Assembly (NCBI RefSeq): GCF_011300215.1
Contig: NZ_CP049866.1
Coordinates: forward strand, 2,108,001-2,172,000
From: Nocardioides piscis
Lineage (GTDB): Bacteria > Actinomycetota > Actinomycetes > Propionibacteriales > Nocardioidaceae
Direction of reading: 5' to 3'
Length of the DNA: 64,000 bases
Under the pieces are notes generated by a model. That model was given only the letters and a program-made list of their open reading frames with translations. It ran no database searches and was not told the DNA's origin. Positions 51,916-60,554 of this stretch are shown piece after piece; within the stretch, counting starts at the first letter, position 1, and each line of letters starts with the position of its first letter. Position numbers and translations under genes: made by a program.

Positions 51916-53178
51916 ATGAGCAGGTTGACGAGAGGACCTGGTGGCGACACTGCCGCCGACCGGCTGGCGCGGGAGGTCTTCGCCGGGCTCAGGGCAGGCT
52001 CGATGGGCGGCCGCGGCGTCGGACCCAGCCGACGCAGCGTGCTCCGGGGTGTGGGGTATGGCGCGATGGGACTCGCCTCCGCCAACTTCCTCGCTGCGTG
52101 CGGGACCAGTGGCACCAAGCAGAGCGCGGACACGTGCGAGAGCAAGGACATCAGCGACACCGAGAAGAAGCTGGTGTTCTCCAACTGGCCGCTCTACATC
52201 GACGAGAAGGGCAAGCGGCTGCCGACCCTCGAGGACTTCGAGAAGCAGTCCGGCATCGACGTCACCTACAACACCGACGTCAACGACAACAACCAGTTCT
52301 TCGCCAAGGTCCGCAACCAGCTCGGCGCCTGCGAGTCGATCGACCGCGACATCATCGTGCTGACCGACTGGATGGCCGCCCGGATGATCGGACTGGGATG
52401 GATCCAGGAGCTCGACATGTCGGAGATGCCCAACGTCGAGGCCAACATGGTCGACTCCCTGCGCAGCCCCTCGTGGGACTCCGAGCGCAAGCACTCCGTG
52501 CCGTGGCAGAGCGGCCTGACCGGGATTGCCTACAACTCCAAGTACACCGGCGAGATCTCCAGCTGGGAGGAGCTGTGCACCCGCGCCGACCTCAAGGGCA
52601 AGGTCAGCATGCTCTCCGAGATGGGCGACACCATGGGCTTCTTCCTCAAGACGACCGGCGCCGACCCCGAGGACTTCACCGAGGACGAGTGGGCCACCGC
52701 GCTCGACCGGCTCAAGGAGGTCGTCGACTCCGGACAGGTGCGACGCTTCACGGGCAACGACTACACCGGGCCGCTCAACAAGGGCGACCTCGTCGCAGCC
52801 GAGGCGTGGTCGGGCGACGTGATCATCATGCAGTACGACAACCCCGACATTAAGTTCGTCGTGCCCGACGAGGGCGTCAGCCTCTGGAGCGACAACATGA
52901 TGGTGCCCAACAAGGCAGACCACCGTGCCAACGCGATGAAGCTGATGGACTACTACTACGACCCGGAGATCGCGGCGCGCCTCGCAGCGTGGGTCAACTA
53001 CATCTGCCCGGTCCAGGGGGCCGAGGAGGAGATGGCCAAGATCGACGACTCGCTCGTCGGCAACCCGCTGATCTTCCCGACCCAGGACGACCTGTCGACG
53101 GCGTTCCAGTTCGCCAACCTCGACACCAAGGTCCGCGAGCAGTACGACAAGGAGTTCAACCAGGTGATCGGTGCCTGA
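51916..53178 (+). CDS. potD: Polyamine ABC transporter substrate-binding lipoprotein, probable Tat export
   Basis: 420 residues, ATG 51916 after GAGGAGG. N-terminal cytoplasmic stretch, then a twin-arginine signal (PSRRSVLRGVGYGAMGLASA) and lipobox FLAAC. The mature part matches spermidine/putrescine-binding proteins: VFSNWPLYID, YNTDVNDNNQFFAKV, WMAARMIGLGWIQ, PWQSGLTGIAYN, EAWSGDVIIMQ. Long N-terminus before the RR is unusual. It heads the potDABC operon and overlaps the potA GTG. Confidence 0.92.
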   Translation: MSRLTRGPGGDTAADRLAREVFAGLRAGSMGGRGVGPSRRSVLRGVGYGAMGLASANFLAACGTSGTKQSADTCESKDISDTEKKLVFSNWPLYIDEKGKRLPTLEDFEKQSGIDVTYNTDVNDNNQFFAKVRNQLGACESIDRDIIVLTDWMAARMIGLGWIQELDMSEMPNVEANMVDSLRSPSWDSERKHSVPWQSGLTGIAYNSKYTGEISSWEELCTRADLKGKVSMLSEMGDTMGFFLKTTGADPEDFTEDEWATALDRLKEVVDSGQVRRFTGNDYTGPLNKGDLVAAEAWSGDVIIMQYDNPDIKFVVPDEGVSLWSDNMMVPNKADHRANAMKLMDYYYDPEIAARLAAWVNYICPVQGAEEEMAKIDDSLVGNPLIFPTQDDLSTAFQFANLDTKVREQYDKEFNQVIGA

Positions 53179-54315
53179 GGCGATGGCCGGTGGCGACCTC
53201 GTCCTCCAGGGGCTGACCAAGCGCTTCGGCTCGTTCGTCGCCGTCGACGACCTCGACCTGACCGTGGCGCCGGGGCAGTTCTTCGCCCTGCTGGGCCCCT
53301 CGGGCTGTGGCAAGACGACGACGCTGCGCATGGTCGCAGGCCTCGAGGACCCCACGGGCGGCACCATCCGCCTGGGCGACGACGACATCACCCACCGCAA
53401 GCCCTACCGCCGACCCGTCAACACGGTGTTCCAGAGCTATGCGCTGTTCCCGCACCTGACGATCTTCGAGAACGTCGCCTTCGGCCTGCGGCGGCAGAAG
53501 CGCAAGGACGTCAAGGGACCGGTCGACGAGATGCTCGAGCTCGTCGAGCTGTCGTCGTATGCCGATCGCAAGCCCGCCCAGCTCTCGGGGGCCAGCAGCA
53601 GCGGGTGGCCCTGGCGCGAGCGCTCATCAACAACCCCCAGGTGCTGCTCCTCGACGAGCCCCTGGGCGCTCTCGACCTGAAGCTGCGGCGCCAGATGCAG
53701 CTCGAGCTCAAGCGCATCCAGACCGAGGTCGGACTGACGTTCGTGCACGTCACCCACGACCAGGAGGAGGCCATGACCATGGCCGACACGGTCGCGGTGA
53801 TGAACGCCGGGGTGATCGAGCAGCTGGGGTCGCCGGTCGAGCTCTACGAGAGGCCCCGGACCACGTTCGTCGCCAACTTCCTCGGACAGTCCAACCTGCT
53901 GCGCGGGACGGTGCACGGCTCGGACGCCACCAGCGTCGGGATCGAGGTCGAAGGGGCGCGGCTGCACGCGCCGCGCGATGCCGACACCGCACAGGGCGCC
54001 GATGTCGGAGAGGTGTGGGTGGGGATACGTCCCGAGAAGATCTATCTCGCGGCCGGCGGTGACGACACCGGTGACGACTCCAACACCCTGCGCGACGGCG
54101 CGGTGGTGGACGTCAGCTTCATCGGGGTCAGCACCCAGTACCTCGTGCGGATGCCGTGGGGGCAGCAGCTGACGGTCTTCGAGCAGAACACCGGGGCTCG
54201 CGACCGGTTCCGCGTCGGGGACACGGTCGACCTCCACTGGATGCCGGGCCACACGTTCCTGCTCGACGCGTCCCAGGACGCCAATGCGGGAGTCGAGCAC
54301 GAGGAGGACCGGTGA
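53171..54315 (+). CDS. potA: Polyamine ABC transporter ATPase, apparent 1-base frameshift at 53587-53591
   Basis: Corrected length about 381 residues. Start GTG 53171 or ATG 53183. Walker [18 protein letters not shown]-loop [10 protein letters not shown], then the signature. The frame reads [14 protein letters not shown], whereas one more G in the five-G run at 53587-53591 gives [16 protein letters not shown], the canonical signature. Walker [13 protein letters not shown] and H-loop VTHDQEEA then follow in the second frame. A TOBE domain lies at the C-terminus. Without correction the protein would end after the signature region and uptake would fail, yet the rest of the operon is intact. Confidence 0.9.
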
Positions 54316-55226
54316 GCCTGGCCCACGGCATCGCGCCGGGCGGGGCTGCCGGGGCGCCGGCTGCTCCACCGGGGCCGGGCGGCAGGCGACGTACGCGCAC
54401 GGCGCTGCTGTTGCTCGCACTGCCGCTGACCTGGCTGTTCGTCTTCTTCGTCGTGCCGCTCGTCTCCCTCGTCAGCACCTCGCTCTACGACCCGACCGGG
54501 TCCCTCGAGAGCGGCTATGCGATGACGGGCGAGGTGCGCAACTATCTCGTCGTCCTGGGCGACTACCGCGAACAGCTGGTCAGGTCGCTCGTCTATGCAG
54601 GGATCGCCACCGTCGCGTGCATCGCACTGGCCTATCCGCTCGCCTACGCGATCGCGTTCAAGGCGGGCCGGTGGCGAAACCTGATGCTGGTCGCGGTGAT
54701 CGCGCCGTTCTTCACCTCCTTCCTGATCCGCACCCTGTCGTGGCAGCTGATCCTGGGTGACCAGGCCTGGATCGCGGACGGCCTGCGGTGGCTCCAGGTC
54801 CTCGACGCGGACGGACGCCTGCTCTCGACGCCGTTCGCGGTCGTCACCGGGCTGACCTACAACTTCCTGCCGTTCATGGTCCTGCCGCTCTACGCCTCCT
54901 TGGAGAAGGTCGACCCGCGACTCATGGAGGCCGGTGCCGACCTGTATGCCTCGCCGTTCACGACCTTCCGCAAGGTGACGCTGCCGCTGTCGCTCCCCGG
55001 CCTGGTCGCGGGCACCCTGCTCACCTTCATCCCGGCTGCGGGTGACTACATCAACGCCGAGCTGCTGGGCAACCCGAGCACCCAGATGATCGGCAACGTC
55101 ATCCAGAACCTGTTCGAGGGCGGCTCCTATCCCGAGGCTGCGGCCCTCTCGGTGACGCTGATGCTGCTCATCACCGCGATGGTGCTCGTCTACATCCGGC
55201 GTGCCGGCACCGAGGAGCTGGTGTGA
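54312..55226 (+). CDS. potB: Polyamine ABC transporter permease
   Basis: 304 residues, GTG 54312 overlapping potA stop. Pro/Gly/Ala-rich N-terminus, then six membrane segments starting [19 protein letters not shown]. The ABC coupling (EAA) motif is [26 protein letters not shown]. Pairs with the next gene to form the channel for PotD-delivered putrescine or spermidine. Confidence 0.92.
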   Translation: MSLAHGIAPGGAAGAPAAPPGPGGRRRTRTALLLLALPLTWLFVFFVVPLVSLVSTSLYDPTGSLESGYAMTGEVRNYLVVLGDYREQLVRSLVYAGIATVACIALAYPLAYAIAFKAGRWRNLMLVAVIAPFFTSFLIRTLSWQLILGDQAWIADGLRWLQVLDADGRLLSTPFAVVTGLTYNFLPFMVLPLYASLEKVDPRLMEAGADLYASPFTTFRKVTLPLSLPGLVAGTLLTFIPAAGDYINAELLGNPSTQMIGNVIQNLFEGGSYPEAAALSVTLMLLITAMVLVYIRRAGTEELV

Positions 55227-56035
55227 CCAGGCTGGGCAGGTGTCTCAGCGACCACCTCGTGCTGGGGATCGGGGTGCTGGTCCTGCTCTATCTCCTCACT
55301 CCCGTCTTCGTCGTCGTCCTGATGTCGTTCAACGACCAGGCCTCGCGGATCAGCTATCAGTTCGACGGCTTCACGCTCGACAACTGGCGATCGCCCTGTG
55401 AGCCCAACGGCCTGTGCGAGTCGGTGTCGCTGTCCATCCGGATCGCCCTGCTCGCGACCCTGGCCGCCACGGGGCTGGCCACGCTGATGGCGTTCGCGCT
55501 CGCCCGCCACCGCTTCCGCGGCCGGGCGGGCGTCAACGTGCTGACCTTCCTGCCGATGGCCTCCCCGGAGATCGTCATGGGGTCCTCGCTGCTGGCGCTC
55601 TTCGTCACCGCCGGCATGGCCGGCTCGCTCGGATTCTGGACGATCCTGGTCGCCCACATCCTGTTCTGCCTCAGCTTCGCCGTGGTGACGATCAAGGCGC
55701 GGCTGGCGGGCCTCGACCCGCGGCTGGAGCAGGCAGCCATGGACCTGTATGCCAACGAGTGGCAGACCTTCCGCAAGGTGACCCTCCCGCTGGTCTTCCC
55801 CGGCATCCTGGCTGCTGCCCTGCTGAGCTTCTCGCTGTCCTTCGACGACTTCATCATCACCAACCTCAACGCCGGGCAGGAGGTCACCTTCCCGATGTAT
55901 GTCTGGGGTGCCGCGCAGCGCGGGGTGCCGCCCCAGATCAACGTGGTCGGGACGATCATGTTCTTCGCCGCCCTGTCGCTGGTGGTGATCGGCGAGCTCA
56001 ACAACCGGCGCCGGTCACGCCTGCCGAAGGGCTGA
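55223..56035 (+). CDS. potC: Polyamine ABC transporter permease
   Basis: 270 residues, GTG 55223 overlapping potB stop by 4 bases. Six membrane segments; EAA loop [26 protein letters not shown]. Start VLLYLLTPVFVVVLMSFN is typical of PotC. Forms the second half of the channel. The next gene, an amidohydrolase, follows without a gap, suggesting one transcript. Confidence 0.92.
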   Translation: MTRLGRCLSDHLVLGIGVLVLLYLLTPVFVVVLMSFNDQASRISYQFDGFTLDNWRSPCEPNGLCESVSLSIRIALLATLAATGLATLMAFALARHRFRGRAGVNVLTFLPMASPEIVMGSSLLALFVTAGMAGSLGFWTILVAHILFCLSFAVVTIKARLAGLDPRLEQAAMDLYANEWQTFRKVTLPLVFPGILAAALLSFSLSFDDFIITNLNAGQEVTFPMYVWGAAQRGVPPQINVVGTIMFFAALSLVVIGELNNRRRSRLPKG

Positions 56036-56040
56036 CGCCG

Positions 56041-57723
56041 TTGCGCACCCTGTTCCGGGGCGGCGGCCTGTTCGACGGCCACCGGCACCAGCCCGGCCGC
56101 GCCCTGGTCGTCGAGGACGACCTGGTCGCGGCCCTGGTCACCGAGGCCGAGGCGTCGGACGTCGCAGCCGCTGTCGACCGGGTCGTCGACCTCGAGGGGG
56201 GACTCCTCGCACCCGGCTTCGTCGACGCCCATGTCCACGTCGTGCAGGGCGGGCTGGAGCGCATCCGCTGCGACCTGTCCGGCGTCTCCACGCGCGAGGC
56301 CTACCTGGCCACCGTCGCCGACCACGCCGCCTCCCGCCCGGACGTCGAGTGGATCCTGGGTGGCGGCTGGGAGATGGCGGCCTTTCCGGGTGGTACGCCG
56401 ACGGCAGCCGACCTCGACCGGGTGGTGCGCGACCGGCCGGTCTTCCTGCCCAACCGCGACCACCACGGCGCCTGGGTGAACAGCCGGGCGCTCGAGCTGG
56501 CCGGCATCCACGCCGGTACGCCCGACCCCGCCGACGGCCGGATCGAGCGCGACGCCGACGGGCAGCCGACCGGAACCTTGCACGAGGGCGCGATGGGCAT
56601 GGTGTCCCGCCTGCTCCCGCCGACCACCGACGAGGAGCTGCGCCAGGGACTCCTCGCCGGCCAGGCCCACCTCCACGAGTCGGGGGTGACCGGCTGGCAG
56701 GACGCCATCCTCGGCGCCTACGCCGGGATGGACGACCCGTCGCAGACCTACCTGCGCGCCGCCCGCTCCGGTGACCTCACCGGCACCGTGGTCGGGGCGC
56801 TGTGGTGGGACCGGGAGGCGGGGCTCGAGCAGGTCGAGGACCTCGTGCAGCGGCGGGCGGCATACACCCATGGCCGGCTGCGGGCGACGTCGGTGAAGAT
56901 CATGCAGGACGGGGTCGCCGAGAACGGCACGGCGGCGATGTTGACGCCCTACCTCGACCGTTGCGGGCACCCCACCCACAACCGGGGTCACAGCTTCCTG
57001 TCGGCCGAGCTGCTGCGCGAGGCCGTGGTGGCCCTGCACGAGCGAGGCTTCCAGGTGCACGTGCACACCATCGGGGACCGGGGCGTCCGCGAGGCGCTCG
57101 ACGCGATCGCCGAGACCCGGCGAGTGAGGCCCGACCCAGGAGCGTCTGGCCTGGGCCACGTCGAGCCGCGGCACCACCTCGCCCACGTGCAGCTGGTCCA
57201 TCCCGACGACGTCGCGCGCTTCGCCGAGCTGGGGGTCAGCGCCAACCTGCAGATGCTGTGGGCCTGCCTCGACCAGCAGATGGTCGAGCTGACCATCCCG
57301 TTCCTCGGTGCCGAGCGCGCGCGTTGGCAATATCCCTTCGGTGACCTCGACCGGGCCGGGGCGAGGCTGGTCTGCGGCAGCGACTGGCCGGTGAGCAGTC
57401 CCGATCCGCTGGCGGCCATCCACGTCGCCGTCACCCGCACGGCCCACGGGGCGAGCGGTCCGGAGGGGGAGGAGCCGTTCCTGCCCGACCAGGCGCTGAG
57501 CCTCGAGCGGGCGTTCGCCGCCTACACCTCCGGGTCGGCGTGGATCAACCATCGCGACGGCTCGGAGCCTGGGCCCCGGGCCGGTGTCCTGGCTCCCGGT
57601 GCCGTGGCCGACCTCGTGGTCCTCGACCGCGACCCGTTCGCGGGTCCCGCGGGGGACATCGGTGCCGTGCGGGTGCGGTCGACCTGGATCGACGGCCGGG
57701 TCGTGGCGGAACCACTGAGCTGA
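56041..57723 (+). CDS. YtcJ-like amidohydrolase
   Basis: 560 residues from TTG 56041, 5 bp after potC. Binuclear-type metal site: GFVDAHVHVVQGG, SVKIMQDGV, HVHTIGDRGVREAL, HLAHVQLVHPDDV and CGSDWPVSSPDPL. C-terminal beta part with VLAPGAVADLVVLDRDPF. The family hydrolyses amides or formyl groups of varied substrates. In the pot operon it may deacylate an acylated polyamine; this is inference. Confidence 0.85.
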   Translation: MRTLFRGGGLFDGHRHQPGRALVVEDDLVAALVTEAEASDVAAAVDRVVDLEGGLLAPGFVDAHVHVVQGGLERIRCDLSGVSTREAYLATVADHAASRPDVEWILGGGWEMAAFPGGTPTAADLDRVVRDRPVFLPNRDHHGAWVNSRALELAGIHAGTPDPADGRIERDADGQPTGTLHEGAMGMVSRLLPPTTDEELRQGLLAGQAHLHESGVTGWQDAILGAYAGMDDPSQTYLRAARSGDLTGTVVGALWWDREAGLEQVEDLVQRRAAYTHGRLRATSVKIMQDGVAENGTAAMLTPYLDRCGHPTHNRGHSFLSAELLREAVVALHERGFQVHVHTIGDRGVREALDAIAETRRVRPDPGASGLGHVEPRHHLAHVQLVHPDDVARFAELGVSANLQMLWACLDQQMVELTIPFLGAERARWQYPFGDLDRAGARLVCGSDWPVSSPDPLAAIHVAVTRTAHGASGPEGEEPFLPDQALSLERAFAAYTSGSAWINHRDGSEPGPRAGVLAPGAVADLVVLDRDPFAGPAGDIGAVRVRSTWIDGRVVAEPLS

Positions 57724-57827
57724 TCTCGTCACCGTTTCCGGGGATGAATGACGGCGCTACAGACGATCTCGACATCATTTATCGTTCACACCTACAGAAT
57801 CCGCATCCTGATGGCTAGGCTCCCGAC

Positions 57828-59264
57828 ATGGCAGACACGACGTTCCACAACGTAGTCAACGGCGAGCTGGTCGGGTCGGTGTCGGGGGAGACCTACGACG
57901 TGCTCGACCCCACGACCGGCGAGGTCTATGCGCAGGCCCAGAGGTCCGGCGCCGAGGACGTGGACAGGGCCTACGCCGCGGCCGAGACCGCGTTCGAGAC
58001 GTGGGGTGAGACGACTCCGCAGGACCGGAGCAACGCGTTGTTGAAGATCGCCGACGCCATCGAGGCTCGGGTCGAGGAGATCAACGCGGTGGAGAGCAAG
58101 GACACCGGCAAGCCCCTCGGCCTGACGATGTCGGAGGAGATGCCCTACGCCTCCGACCACTTCCGCTTCTTCGCCGGCGCCGCCCGCGTGCTCGAGGGCA
58201 AGTCGGCGGGCGAATACATGGCAGACCACACCTCCTGGGTCCGCCGCGAGCCCATCGGCGTGGTCGGCCAGGTGACGCCGTGGAACTACCCGCTGATGAT
58301 GATGATCTGGAAGATCGCACCGGCGCTGGCTGCTGGGAACACCGTCGTGCTGAAGCCGAGCGACACCACCCCGGCCAGCTCCACGCTGCTGGCCGAGCTG
58401 GCGAGTGAGTTCCTGCCGCCGGGCGTGCTCAACGTCGTCTGCGGTGACCGCGACACAGGTCGGGCACTGGTGGCGCACAAGACCCCGCAGATGGTCTCGA
58501 TCACGGGCTCGGTCCGCGCGGGGATGGAGGTCGCCGGGTCGGCGGCCACAGACCTCAAGCGCGTCCACCTCGAGCTGGGTGGCAAGGCGCCCGTGGTTGT
58601 CTTCGACGACGCCGACATCGCGTCCGCGGCCCAGGCGATCGCCGAGGCGGGCTATTTCAACGCGGGCCAGGACTGCACCGCTGCGACCCGGGTGCTTGTC
58701 CAGGCCGGCGCCCACGACGACTTCGCCGCTGCCCTGACCGAGGCGGCCAAGGCGACCCGGACCGGGATGCCCGACGACGAGGACGTGCTCTACGGCCCTC
58801 TCAACAACCCCGACCAGCTCGCCCGCGTATCGGGCCTGGTCGAACGGCTGCCCGACCACGCCGAGGTCACCACGGGCGGGCGCAGGCAGGGGGACGCGGG
58901 CTTCTTCTACGAGCCGACCGTGCTCACCGGCCTGCGGCAGGACGACGAGCAGATCCAGAACGAGATCTTCGGCCCCGTGATCACCGTCCAGAAGTTCGGC
59001 GACGAGGACGAGGCGCTGCGCTGGGCCAACGGCGTGGAATACGGCCTGGCCTCCAGCGTCTGGACCAAGGACCACGGACGTGCGCTGCGGATGTCCAAGC
59101 GTCTCGACTTCGGCGTGGTGTGGATCAACACCCACATCCCGTTCGTCTCCGAGATGCCGCACGGCGGGTTCAAGCACTCCGGCTACGGCAAGGACCTGTC
59201 GATGTACGGCCTGGAGGACTACACCCGCATCAAGCACGTGATGTCCTACATCGGCCGGGACTGA
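57828..59264 (+). CDS. Gamma-aminobutyraldehyde dehydrogenase
   Basis: 478 residues. ALDH with TPWNYPLMMMIWKIAPALAAG, catalytic Glu in HLELGGKAPVVVFDDADI and catalytic Cys in NAGQDCTAATRVLV. These match aminobutyraldehyde/PatD-type enzymes, which oxidise 4-aminobutanal to GABA. The gene is in the pot neighbourhood, so its product would feed GabT/GabD encoded at 33451-36311. The previous 104 bp contain a TAGGCT −10-like sequence, so it may also have its own promoter. Confidence 0.9.
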   Translation: MADTTFHNVVNGELVGSVSGETYDVLDPTTGEVYAQAQRSGAEDVDRAYAAAETAFETWGETTPQDRSNALLKIADAIEARVEEINAVESKDTGKPLGLTMSEEMPYASDHFRFFAGAARVLEGKSAGEYMADHTSWVRREPIGVVGQVTPWNYPLMMMIWKIAPALAAGNTVVLKPSDTTPASSTLLAELASEFLPPGVLNVVCGDRDTGRALVAHKTPQMVSITGSVRAGMEVAGSAATDLKRVHLELGGKAPVVVFDDADIASAAQAIAEAGYFNAGQDCTAATRVLVQAGAHDDFAAALTEAAKATRTGMPDDEDVLYGPLNNPDQLARVSGLVERLPDHAEVTTGGRRQGDAGFFYEPTVLTGLRQDDEQIQNEIFGPVITVQKFGDEDEALRWANGVEYGLASSVWTKDHGRALRMSKRLDFGVVWINTHIPFVSEMPHGGFKHSGYGKDLSMYGLEDYTRIKHVMSYIGRD

Positions 59265-59268
59265 GCCG

Positions 59269-60528
59269 ATGCGGATCCTGTTGGTCGGCGCGGGCGGCGT
59301 CGGCTCGGCCTTCTGTGCCATCGCCGCACGCCGCGACTTCTTCGAGACGATCGTGGTGGCCGATCACGACGAGGCCCGGGCCGGTCGAGCAGCCGAGGCA
59401 GACCCGAGGTTCGCCGGCGCCCAGGTGGACGCCTCCTCGGCCGACGCGGTGGCCGCGCTGTGCCGCGAGCACGCCATCACCCATGTGATGAACGCGGTCG
59501 ACCCCCGCTTCGTGATGCCGATCTTCGAGGGCGCGTTCGCCGCCGGTGCCGACTATCTCGACATGGCGATGTCGCTGTCCCAGCGGCACCCGGAGGCGCC
59601 GTACTCCAAGGTCGGGGTCAAGCTGGGCGACGAGCAGTTCGCGCAGGCAGGGGAGTGGGAGGCCGCGGGCCGCCTCGCGCTGTGCGGGATCGGCGTGGAG
59701 CCGGGACTCTCCGACGTGTTCGCGCGCTATGCCGCTGACCACCTCTTCTCGCAGATCGACGAGCTCGGCGTCCGCGACGGAGCCAACCTGGTCGTGCGTG
59801 ACGACGAGGGCAACGAGATCTTCGCGCCGTCCTTCTCCATCTGGACGACGATCGAGGAGTGCCTCAACCCGCCCGTGGTCTGGGAGAAGTCGCGGCGCGA
59901 CGTCGACGGCGGCTGGTTCACGACCCCACCCTTCAGCGAGCCGGAGGTCTTCGAGTTCCCCGAGGGGATCGGCCCCGTCGAGTGCGTCAACGTGGAGCAC
60001 GAGGAGGTGCTCCTGATGCCGAGGTGGGTCGACGCCCAGCGGGTGACGTTCAAGTACGGCCTGGGCGAGGAGTTCATCGGCGTCCTGCGGACGCTCAACG
60101 CCCTGGGACTGGACCGCACCGACCCGGTGCGGGTGCCGTCGACCGGCGGCCCGGTGGAGATCTCACCGCGCGACGTCGTCGCGGCCGTGCTGCCCGACCC
60201 GGCGAGCGTCGGCCCGCGGATGACGGGCAAGACGTGTGCGGGGCTGTGGGTGACGGGCACCGGCAAGGACGGCCAGGGAAATCCGACAGGGCCGCGCTCG
60301 ACATACCTCTTCCACGTCGTCGACAACGACTGGGCGATGAAGGAGTACGGCCACCAGTGCGTCGTCTGGCAAACGGCCGTCAACCCGGTCGTCGCGCTCG
60401 AGCTGCTGGCTCGCGGCGACTGGTCGGGGGTGGGCGTCCTCGGCCCGGAGGCCTTCGACGCCGTGCCCTTCCTCGACCTGCTCGACGACTACGGCAGCCC
60501 GTGGGGGATGCGCGACGACGAGGTGTGA
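59269..60528 (+). CDS. Saccharopine-dehydrogenase family oxidoreductase
   Basis: 419 residues, 4 bp after the aldehyde dehydrogenase gene. Rossmann start MRILLVGAGGVGSAFCAIAA, then HVMNAVDPRFVMPIFEGAF and GIGVEPGLSDVFARYAAD, all typical of saccharopine/lysine-6-dehydrogenase/carboxynorspermidine-type enzymes. Coupled to polyamine genes, so it may act on an amine-derived imine or aldehyde (for example a carboxyaminopropyl conjugate). Not resolvable from sequence. Confidence 0.87.
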   Translation: MRILLVGAGGVGSAFCAIAARRDFFETIVVADHDEARAGRAAEADPRFAGAQVDASSADAVAALCREHAITHVMNAVDPRFVMPIFEGAFAAGADYLDMAMSLSQRHPEAPYSKVGVKLGDEQFAQAGEWEAAGRLALCGIGVEPGLSDVFARYAADHLFSQIDELGVRDGANLVVRDDEGNEIFAPSFSIWTTIEECLNPPVVWEKSRRDVDGGWFTTPPFSEPEVFEFPEGIGPVECVNVEHEEVLLMPRWVDAQRVTFKYGLGEEFIGVLRTLNALGLDRTDPVRVPSTGGPVEISPRDVVAAVLPDPASVGPRMTGKTCAGLWVTGTGKDGQGNPTGPRSTYLFHVVDNDWAMKEYGHQCVVWQTAVNPVVALELLARGDWSGVGVLGPEAFDAVPFLDLLDDYGSPWGMRDDEV

Positions 60529-60554
60529 GTCCGGCAGTCCCCGGTCGCGCGACC

